The notes under the pieces are model-generated. The model searched no databases. It was not told the DNA's origin and saw only the letters and a program-made list of their open reading frames with translations. 57,675 bases of DNA from positions 1-57,675 of the forward strand of contig NZ_LQOL01000018.1 in assembly GCF_002101555.1 (NCBI RefSeq), given 5' to 3'. Shown piece after piece: positions 52,068-57,675 of the stretch. Each line of letters starts with the position of its first letter. Within the stretch, counting starts at the first letter, position 1. Position numbers and translations under genes: made by a program. The stretch comes from Mycolicibacterium canariasense (GTDB lineage Bacteria; Actinomycetota; Actinomycetes; Mycobacteriales; Mycobacteriaceae).

Positions 52068-53507
52068 ATGTTGGACGCACCAGAGCACCCGCAGCCGTTC
52101 CTCGACGAGGGGCCCCCGCCGCCCGCGTCGCGGCGGCTGGCCTGGTTGCGTGACGCCCAGCTCACCCCCACCCGGCGCGCGCTGCTGCTGACCGCCCTCG
52201 GGGGCCTGATGATCGCCGGTGTGATCACCGTGCTGCCGGACACCGCGGCCGGCGGCCGGCTCGCCGGCCTGAGTTCCGGCACCGGTGGCCTGGCCCGGTC
52301 CAACAGCACCTTCGACCACGCCACCAGCGGATCGTGCCTGAACTGGCCGGACCGGGTGCCCGACGCCGCACAGATCGTCGACTGCACCACCGAGCACCGG
52401 TTCGAGGTGGCCGAGGCCATCGACCTGCGCGCCTTCCCCGGCACCGAGTACGGCGCCAACGCCGCGCCGCCGTCGCCGGCGCGCATCCAGCAGATCAGCC
52501 AGGAGCAGTGCCAGAGCGCCGTGCAGCGCTACCTGGGCGACAAGTACGACCCCAACGGCCGGTTCGCGGTGAGCCTGTTGTGGTCCGGGGAGAAGGCGTG
52601 GCGGCAGAACGGCGAGCGCCGCATGCTGTGCGGCCTGCAGTTGCCCGGCGCGGACAACCAGCAGCAGGCCTTCCAGGGCAAGGTCGCCGCGGTGGACCAG
52701 TCCAAGGTGTGGCCCGCAGGTACCTGCCTGGGTATCGATCCGGCCACCAACCAGCCCACCGACATCCCGGTCGACTGCGCCAGCCCGCACGCGCTCGAGG
52801 TCACCGGCGCGGTCAACCTCGCCGAGAAGTATCCGGCCGGCGTCCCGCCCGAGCAGGAGCAGGACACCTACGTCAAGGACACCTGCACCAAGATCACCGA
52901 CGAGTACCTGGCGCCGCTGAAGCTGCGCACCACCACGCTGACGCTGGTGTACAGCACCATCTCGCTGCCCAGTTGGCTGGCCGGCAGCCATCAGGTGTCC
53001 TGCAGCATCGGCACCACCCTGGGCAACGGCGGCTGGTCCACCCTGCTCAACAGCGCCAAGGGTGCGTTGATGATCAACGGCCGGCCGCCGGTGCCGCCAC
53101 CGGACATCCCGGACGAGCGGCTGAACATGCCGGCCATCCCGCCGCCGTCCATCGATCTGTCGCAGAGCCAGTCCTCGTCGAGCGGATACGACTCCGGCCA
53201 GTCGTCACAGTCGACCACCCAGCAGACCCAGTCCGACCAGCACCTGCCCGGTCAGTCGAACCAGACACCGACCACCCAGAGCAGCCAGCCGTCGACCCCG
53301 GCGCCCGCGCCCGGCGGCAATACGTTCCTCAACGGACCGCCCCCGCCCGGTGATGCGCCGCCGCCGGCCGATGTGCCGCCGCCGGCCGATGTGCAGGCTC
53401 CGGGCGGCCCCCCACTGGACGGACCGCCACCGCCCGCGGACGCACCAGTCGTGCCGGCCGGCCCGCCGCCCGGTCCCGCGGAGCCGGTGCTGCCGCCGGT
53501 GCAGTGA
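52068..53507 (+). CDS. Septum-formation-family membrane protein (Rv3835 family)
   Basis: This protein of about 480 residues has a cytosolic N-terminus, one membrane helix ([20 protein letters not shown], about residues 42-61), and two copies of a Cys-containing extracellular module (SCLNWPD to [11 protein letters not shown], and TCLGIDP to [11 protein letters not shown]) like the septum-formation domain. A Ser/Gln and Pro-rich tail follows. ATG 52068 lies seven bases after CACAAT and would be leaderless; ATG 52059 is in frame just upstream. It corresponds to Rv3835 and is divergent from serS. Confidence 0.85.
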   Translation: MLDAPEHPQPFLDEGPPPPASRRLAWLRDAQLTPTRRALLLTALGGLMIAGVITVLPDTAAGGRLAGLSSGTGGLARSNSTFDHATSGSCLNWPDRVPDAAQIVDCTTEHRFEVAEAIDLRAFPGTEYGANAAPPSPARIQQISQEQCQSAVQRYLGDKYDPNGRFAVSLLWSGEKAWRQNGERRMLCGLQLPGADNQQQAFQGKVAAVDQSKVWPAGTCLGIDPATNQPTDIPVDCASPHALEVTGAVNLAEKYPAGVPPEQEQDTYVKDTCTKITDEYLAPLKLRTTTLTLVYSTISLPSWLAGSHQVSCSIGTTLGNGGWSTLLNSAKGALMINGRPPVPPPDIPDERLNMPAIPPPSIDLSQSQSSSSGYDSGQSSQSTTQQTQSDQHLPGQSNQTPTTQSSQPSTPAPAPGGNTFLNGPPPPGDAPPPADVPPPADVQAPGGPPLDGPPPPADAPVVPAGPPPGPAEPVLPPVQ

Positions 53508-53514
53508 CCGCCTG

Positions 53515-53865
53515 ATGCCGGTGCCGATGAGCCGGAAACGGTTCGACGAATTGGTCTCCGATGCCCTGGATCTGATCCCGCCGGAGCTGGCCGCCACCGC
53601 CGACAACGTGGTGTTCCTGGTGCAGGGCCGCCATCCGGACGAGCCGGATCTGCTCGGCCTGTACGAAGGTGTCGCGCTCACCGAACGGGATTCGTCCTAC
53701 GGCGGGTACCTGCCCGACACCATCACCATCTATCGCGATGCGCTGCTGGAGATGTGCGACACCGAGGAGCAGGTGGTCGAGGAGGTCGCGATCACCGTCG
53801 TGCACGAGCTGGCCCACCACTTCGGCATCGACGACGATCGGCTGCACGAATTGGGTTGGGCTTGA
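53515..53865 (+). CDS. Zincin-like metallopeptidase (Rv3836 family)
   Basis: This 116-residue protein is of the compact zincin family. It has the zinc motif HELAHHFGIDDDRLHELGW: HExxH with a third acidic or His ligand in the following helix. GYLPDTITIYRDA and LTERDS are the beta strands leading into it. The start is uncertain among ATG 53515, GTG 53521 and ATG 53527. It lies seven bases after the preceding stop and is coupled to it. Confidence 0.85.
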   Translation: MPVPMSRKRFDELVSDALDLIPPELAATADNVVFLVQGRHPDEPDLLGLYEGVALTERDSSYGGYLPDTITIYRDALLEMCDTEEQVVEEVAITVVHELAHHFGIDDDRLHELGWA

Positions 53866-53985
53866 ATTCCTGGGGCGAGCGGAGCGACGGGCGAGGGTGC
53901 CTTCCGCGTGGGAACGCCGGCTTGTCGGCACGCGGTGCTAAGAACGAACCATGAGGACCAACCAGGAGCCGAAGGCGGATCGCAC

Positions 53986-54201
53986 ATGAGTGCGCACTGC
54001 CGCGAGTGCGCGGACGGCCTCGCCCACTGCCACGGCACGGTGATCCTGCACATCGGTTGGCGGGCCGAATGCACCGAGGACTGCGGCCATCCCGAGATGG
54101 ACCACACCTACACCATCGACTGCATGGCCGTCGGGTGTGGCTGCGCGCAGGATCAGCCCATCGGGTCGGGCACGCTCTCCTCGGGCAGCTTGTCCGCGTA
54201 G
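53986..54201 (+). CDS. Small cysteine/histidine-rich protein
   Basis: This 71-residue protein has nine cysteines and several histidines in motifs such as CRECADGLAHCHG, CTEDCGHPEMDH and CMAVGCGC. The spacing suggests a zinc-binding module. ATG 53986 has a GAAGGCGGA stretch ahead. Its last 49 bases overlap the convergent phosphoglycerate-mutase-like gene. I do not recognise a named family; function unknown. Confidence 0.65.
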   Translation: MSAHCRECADGLAHCHGTVILHIGWRAECTEDCGHPEMDHTYTIDCMAVGCGCAQDQPIGSGTLSSGSLSA

Positions 54202-54824
54202 AACGGCGGAGCGAGTTCGCCCCACTGCACACAGCTCCAGCGCCCGTCGGTGATCGGGCTGAGCACCACGCTCTCGGTGTTGGCCAGGTGATGATCCAGC
54301 GCGAACCGGCCGTCCACACCGGCCAGCACCGCGGCCACCAGCCGGATCGCCGCGCCGTGGCTGACCACCACGATGTCGTCCTGCCAGTCGTGGTCGTCGA
54401 GGTGTCGGATCCGCAGTTTGGTCAGGACCGGCACGATGCGATCGAGCACCTGCCGCCCGCTCTCGCCCCCTGGCATCGACGCGTCGAGGTCGCCCAGCTG
54501 CCAGCGCCGGTAGATGCTGTCGAACTGCTCGACGGCGGCGTCGTCATTGCGGTCCTCGAGGTGGCCGACCTGAACCTCATAGATGTCGTCGAGCTCCCGC
54601 GGCGCCACCTCGAGGTGCCCGCCGATTCCGGCGGCGGTCTGCCGCGCCCGGGTGGCCACCGAGTGGGCGACCACGCCGACCGGATGCCCCCAGTCCCGAG
54701 CGAACGCCCTGGCCTGTTCGTGCCCCAGCTCGGTGAGCTCGGCGCCGGGCGGCCGGGTGTCCAGCCGCTTCTCGACGTTGCCGAAGGACTGCCCGTGCCG
54801 TACCAGTACCAGCCGCCCGCTCAC
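54153..54824 (-). CDS. Histidine phosphatase / phosphoglycerate-mutase-like protein (Rv3837c family)
   Basis: This 223-residue protein of the histidine phosphatase superfamily has the catalytic LVRHGQSFGN near the N-terminus, a second Arg in ATRARQT, and SHGAAIR with the second His. Rv3837c is annotated as Gpm2, but the sequence does not show mutase rather than phosphatase activity. GTG 54824 overlaps the pheA stop by four bases; the longer reading to 54857 is not needed. Confidence 0.88.
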   Translation of the reverse strand: MSGRLVLVRHGQSFGNVEKRLDTRPPGAELTELGHEQARAFARDWGHPVGVVAHSVATRARQTAAGIGGHLEVAPRELDDIYEVQVGHLEDRNDDAAVEQFDSIYRRWQLGDLDASMPGGESGRQVLDRIVPVLTKLRIRHLDDHDWQDDIVVVSHGAAIRLVAAVLAGVDGRFALDHHLANTESVVLSPITDGRWSCVQWGELAPPFYADKLPEESVPDPMG

Positions 54825-55753
54825 AATCGCTCTCCTTGGCGCAGTGCCGCCAGCCACCGCGTCGCCTCGCTCGAGGCGGGCGGTACCGCCCCGGCCGCGG
54901 CACCGGTCGGCCAGGACCCCAGGAAACGAACGTCGACGCAGCGCCGGTGCAGCGCCTTGAGCGCCTCGGCGACGGCGTCGTCATCGATATGTCCCACACA
55001 ATCGAGGAAGAACTTGTAGGTTCCCAATTCCGTTCGGGTGGGCCGGGATTCGATGCGGGTGAGGTCGATGTCCCGCATGGCGAACTCGGTCATCGCGGCC
55101 GCCAGCGCGCCGGGCTCGTTGTCCAGCCTGAGCACCACCGAGGTGCAGTCGGCGCCGGTGCACGCCGGCGGCGGCGCCGGCCGCCCGACGAGCACGAACC
55201 TGGTGCGGGCGTTGGGCTCGTCGACGACGCCCGCGGCGAGCACCTGCAGCGCATAGCGTTCGGCCGCCAGCGCCGTGCTGACCCCGGCATCGGCCCGGCC
55301 GGCCGCGACATCGGCCGCGGCGGCGGCGTTGGACTGCGCGGGGACCACCGAGGCCTGCGGCAGTTCGGCGGCCAGCCAGCGCCGCACCTGCGCGGCCGCG
55401 ACCGGGAAGGCCGCCACGGTGGCGATGTCCGCGGCGGCGGCGCCCGCCCGGGTGACGATGCTGAACGCCACGTCGAGTGTGTGCTCGGCGAAGATCTGCA
55501 GGGCCGATCCGGCGGCCAACCCGTCCAGGGTGGGCAACACCGACCCTTCGATGGAATTTTCGATGGGCACGCACGCGTACTCGGCCCCGCCGGACCGGAC
55601 GGCCTCCAGCGCCGCGCCGGGGCTGTCACAGCCCACGGGCGTGACCTCAGTTCCGGAAGGACCGCCGCCGGGGATCTTCGCACCGGCCGCCATCTGCAAC
55701 AACGCCGCTTCGGTGAACGTCCCCTCCGGTCCGAGATAGGCGATGCGCGGCAC
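54821..55753 (-). CDS. pheA: Prephenate dehydratase
   Basis: This enzyme converts prephenate to phenylpyruvate in phenylalanine synthesis. It is 310 residues with the start LGPEGTFTEAAL, the PIENSIEGSV motif, the catalytic TRF in NARTRFVLVG, and a C-terminal ACT regulatory domain (DNEPGALAAAM, ESRPTRTELG) for feedback by amino acids. I chose GTG 55753 (MPRIAYLG) over GTG 55762 because it aligns with M. tuberculosis PheA and lies seven bases after a TAGGGT -10. Confidence 0.95.
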   Translation of the reverse strand: MPRIAYLGPEGTFTEAALLQMAAGAKIPGGGPSGTEVTPVGCDSPGAALEAVRSGGAEYACVPIENSIEGSVLPTLDGLAAGSALQIFAEHTLDVAFSIVTRAGAAAADIATVAAFPVAAAQVRRWLAAELPQASVVPAQSNAAAAADVAAGRADAGVSTALAAERYALQVLAAGVVDEPNARTRFVLVGRPAPPPACTGADCTSVVLRLDNEPGALAAAMTEFAMRDIDLTRIESRPTRTELGTYKFFLDCVGHIDDDAVAEALKALHRRCVDVRFLGSWPTGAAAGAVPPASSEATRWLAALRQGERL

Positions 55754-55760
55754 GTCTCTC

Positions 55761-55766
55761 ACCCTA
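55761..55766 (-). promoter_or_regulatory. -10 element for a leaderless pheA transcript
   Basis: TAGGGT, then seven bases, then GTG 55753, identical in design to serS. It also places the alternative GTG 55762 across the -10 element, which argues against that start. Confidence 0.55.
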
Positions 55767-55831
55767 GTGGCTCGCGCGGGCGGCCCCGCCCACGCCGAGA
55801 GGAAAACCTTGCGGACAGGGAGGTCGTGTAG

Positions 55832-55850
55832 TTAAGTAAGGCTTACCTCA
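55832..55850 (+). promoter_or_regulatory. IdeR iron box
   Basis: TTAAGTAAGGCTTACCTCA matches the 19-bp IdeR/DtxR consensus TTAGGTTAGGCTAACCTAA at 15 positions and is nearly palindromic. It lies 18 bases before the ATG of the DUF2470 gene, in position to block the promoter when iron is plentiful. Rv3839, the M. tuberculosis counterpart, is IdeR-repressed. Confidence 0.85.
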
Positions 55851-55868
55851 CTAAGGGAAGGTGTTCTG

Positions 55869-56660
55869 ATGACGACTGTGGTGGCGGCCCCGACGACGGC
55901 CGAGCGGATCCGCAGCGCCTGCGCACGGGCCGGTGGCGCAATGGTGGCGGTCGACGGTCTGGATCCCACCGCCACCCCGGTGCACCATCTGTTGGCCGAC
56001 GGCTCGTTCGCGATCACCATCCCCGCCGACGGAGCGTTGGCAGGCGCGCTGGTGTCGGCCGGCGCGGCCGGTATGCAAGCCGTGTTGGAGATGACCGACT
56101 ACGCGCCACTGCCCCTGCGCGAACCGGTGCGATCCCTGGTATGGATGCGTGGCCGCCTGGTGCCGGTGCCCGCCCACGAGGTCGGCGGCCTGCTCGACCT
56201 CATCGCCGCCGAACACCCGAATCCCGCTCTGCTGCAAGTGAACACCGACGAACCCGTCGGCGGTGAGACGCCGTACGCGTTGGTCCGCCTGGAGATCGAA
56301 TCCGTGGTGGTCGCCGACTCGACCGGGGCCGAGTCGGTCGGTGTCGGCGCCCTGCTGGAGGCGCGGCCCGATCCGTTCTGCGGCCTGGAGTCCTGCTGGC
56401 TACGCCACCTGGAATCGGCGCACCGCGATGTCGTCGAGCGGCTGTCGGCCCGGCTGCCCATGACGCTGCGCAGTGGCCGGGTGCGGCCGTTGGGCCTGGA
56501 TCGCTACGGCGTGCAACTGCGGGTCGAGGACGAGACCGGCGACCACGACGTCCGGTTGCCGTTCGCCAAACCGGTCGACGACGTGGCCGGCCTCAGCCAG
56601 GCCATCCGGATCCTGATGGGTTGCCCCTTCCTCAACGGGCTACGCGCGCGCCGGATCTGA
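55869..56660 (+). CDS. Iron-regulated DUF2470 protein (Rv3839 family)
   Basis: This 263-residue soluble protein's C-terminal region (about residues 180-260) is a DUF2470 domain (SAHRDVVERLSARL, LGLDRYGVQLRVED, DVRLPF). The N-terminal half resembles the split-barrel flavin/haem-binding proteins that often carry this domain, such as HugZ-like proteins, so a haem-related role is plausible but not proven. ATG 55869 has GGGAAGG seven bases upstream, below an IdeR box. Confidence 0.85.
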   Translation: MTTVVAAPTTAERIRSACARAGGAMVAVDGLDPTATPVHHLLADGSFAITIPADGALAGALVSAGAAGMQAVLEMTDYAPLPLREPVRSLVWMRGRLVPVPAHEVGGLLDLIAAEHPNPALLQVNTDEPVGGETPYALVRLEIESVVVADSTGAESVGVGALLEARPDPFCGLESCWLRHLESAHRDVVERLSARLPMTLRSGRVRPLGLDRYGVQLRVEDETGDHDVRLPFAKPVDDVAGLSQAIRILMGCPFLNGLRARRI

Positions 56661-56679
56661 AGTCGCGCCGCGCGGCCAC

Positions 56680-56685
56680 TAGCGT
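56680..56685 (+). promoter_or_regulatory. -10 element for the CPBP protease gene
   Basis: TAGCGT is followed by seven bases and GTG 56693. There is no ribosome site. Confidence 0.5.
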
Positions 56686-56692
56686 GGCTGCG

Positions 56693-57448
56693 GTGACCGA
56701 ACCGGACCCGCTGCCCCGGCGCACCCTGCGCATCGAGGTCTTCGTCGTCCTCGCCGTCACCTTCGGACTGAGCGCCTACACCGCGCTGCTGGACCTGATC
56801 GAGGCCGTCCTGCTGGGGCTGGCCGGTCGGCGGGTGGCACTGAATCAGCGCCGGTCCCCGTTCGACCTCATCGACTTCGGCCTCAACATGGCCTCGGTCC
56901 TGCAGCTGGTGGCCTGGGGCGCCCTGGGGCTGTACCTGTTGTGGCGCAGCGGTTTCGGCCCCCGCCGCATCGGCCTCGGGCGTATCCGCTGGCATCCCGA
57001 CGTGACCGGTGGCCTCGGCCTGGCCGCCCTCATCGGGCTGCCCGGACTGGGGCTGTACGTCGCGGCCCGGGTGCTGGGCCTGAGCGCCGCCGTGGAACCG
57101 GCCCAGCTGTACGACACCTGGTGGCGCATCCCGGTGCTGTTGGCGCTGGCCTTCGCCAACGGCTGGGCCGAAGAGATCATCGTCGTCGCGTTCCTGATCA
57201 CCCGACTGCGCCAGCTGCAATTCAATCCGGCGGCCGCGCTGGCGATCTCGGCGCTGCTGCGCGGCGCCTACCACCTGTACCAGGGCTACTCCGCGGGCCT
57301 GGGCAACGTGGTGATGGGGCTGGTGTTCGGATACCTCTGGATGCGCACGGGCCGACTGTGGCCGCTGATCATCGCGCACGGACTGATCGACGCCGTCGCG
57401 TTCGTCGGTTACTCGCTGGCCGCGGGCCACTTGGACTGGCTGACCTGA
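56693..57448 (+). CDS. CPBP-family intramembrane metalloprotease
   Basis: This 251-residue membrane protein has about seven helices. The CPBP (Abi) motifs are present: the EE pair in NGWAEEIIVVAFL with a downstream Arg (ITRLRQ), the His in RGAYHLYQG, and the HGLID segment at the end. The family includes CAAX-type prenyl proteases and bacteriocin-immunity proteins; the target is unknown. GTG 56693 is 32 bases after the DUF2470 stop but has its own -10. Confidence 0.88.
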   Translation: MTEPDPLPRRTLRIEVFVVLAVTFGLSAYTALLDLIEAVLLGLAGRRVALNQRRSPFDLIDFGLNMASVLQLVAWGALGLYLLWRSGFGPRRIGLGRIRWHPDVTGGLGLAALIGLPGLGLYVAARVLGLSAAVEPAQLYDTWWRIPVLLALAFANGWAEEIIVVAFLITRLRQLQFNPAAALAISALLRGAYHLYQGYSAGLGNVVMGLVFGYLWMRTGRLWPLIIAHGLIDAVAFVGYSLAAGHLDWLT

Positions 57449-57466
57449 CGCCGCGGCCCCGGCCAG

Positions 57467-57472
57467 TACATT
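57467..57472 (+). promoter_or_regulatory. -10 element for the last gene
   Basis: TACATT, then seven bases, then GTG 57480, again without a ribosome site. Confidence 0.5.
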
Positions 57473-57479
57473 CGCAGCT

Positions 57480-57675
57480 GTGAACGACCACCGGCCGCCC
57501 GGCCAGGAGCCACCGCCGCCCCGCAGGCGGCCGGTGCCCCCACGGGAGCCGTCACAGGTCATCCGTCGCGAGCCCGGGTATCGGCCGCCACCGCAGTGGC
57601 CGCCCAATCCCTGGCCGGTATCGACCTCCCGGCCGGCTGCCAGGAACTCGACGGCCGCAACGCCCTGGGCTTCGT
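57480..57675 (+). CDS. N-terminus of a proline-rich protein, possibly LCP/CpsA family
   Basis: The frame is open from GTG 57480 to the window end (65 codons) and encodes a Pro/Arg-rich cytosolic-type segment (PPGQEPPPPRRRPVPP). LytR-CpsA-Psr ligases, which attach arabinogalactan to peptidoglycan, often begin with such a tail before their membrane helix, and a LytR-related gene follows Rv3839 in M. tuberculosis. No diagnostic domain is inside the window, so the assignment rests on position. Confidence 0.5.
   Translation, partial: MNDHRPPGQEPPPPRRRPVPPREPSQVIRREPGYRPPPQWPPNPWPVSTSRPAARNSTAATPWAS

Noticed and set aside
55754..55762. GTG 55762 as pheA start
   Set aside because: The codon overlaps the TAGGGT -10 element, and homology to PheA begins at GTG 55753.

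Overview
The window is high-GC actinobacterial DNA that carries the mycobacterial cell-envelope locus. It holds embA-embB, accD4-pks13-fadD32, a Culp6-type serine esterase, three antigen-85 family genes, aftB-ubiA-PAP2-glfT2-glf, erp and the PGRP amidase. Further on come the HAD phosphatase and acyltransferases, the Rieske/MBL gene, serS, pheA and an IdeR-boxed DUF2470 gene. This order follows Mycobacterium tuberculosis Rv3794 to Rv3840 closely. Accessory content (sterol oxidase, AlkB, thiocyanate hydrolase, tandem antigen 85 genes) points to an environmental, rapidly growing Mycobacterium/Mycolicibacterium rather than the tuberculosis complex. All identifications come from reading motifs and remembered family sequences; no search was run.

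Layout. 1-3356: end of a Pro/Ala-rich protein, a Tat-type cholesterol-oxidase-like GMC enzyme, and divergent alkB. 3431-9876: embA and embB, with no embC in front. 9884-18414: ankyrin protein, MBL hydrolase, zinc-efflux pair ctpC/pacL1, a WhiB gene with promoter and Zur-like box, DUF4331 protein, RDD protein, amphipathic-helix protein and a PknF-like kinase. 18505-28792: the mycolic-acid condensation operon fadD32-pks13-accD4, extended by a coupled phytoene-desaturase-like oxidoreductase. 28963-33790: Culp6 esterase, DUF732 protein, MPT51 (fbpD), antigen 85A and an antigen 85C-like paralogue. 33961-40542: the tightly overlapping arabinogalactan operon glf>glfT2>PAP2>ubiA>aftB. 40777-47893: erp, PGRP/LGFP amidase, HAD phosphatase, two acyltransferases, MBL-Rieske protein and its coupled partner. 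47900-50693: a thiocyanate hydrolase operon and a gene of unknown function. 50690-57675: serS, septum-formation-type protein, zincin, small Cys/His protein, phosphoglycerate-mutase-like gene, pheA, IdeR-controlled DUF2470 gene, CPBP protease and the start of a proline-rich protein.

How it works together. FadD32 activates the meromycolate chain, AccD4 supplies the carboxylated alpha branch, Pks13 condenses them, and antigen 85 proteins transfer the mycolate onto trehalose and arabinogalactan. Glf/GlfT2 build the galactan; UbiA and the PAP2 phosphatase make the arabinose donor; EmbA, EmbB and AftB build the arabinan. Most of the mycolate-arabinogalactan-peptidoglycan pathway therefore lies within 40 kb.

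The most notable accessory element is the thiocyanate hydrolase operon (47900-49784). The separate beta and alpha subunits of the classical enzyme appear fused into one 279-aa protein, followed by a gamma subunit with a metal-claw motif and a P15K-like activator. No gene-free stretch exceeds about 235 bases. I saw no tRNA, rRNA, CRISPR array, insertion sequence or prophage.
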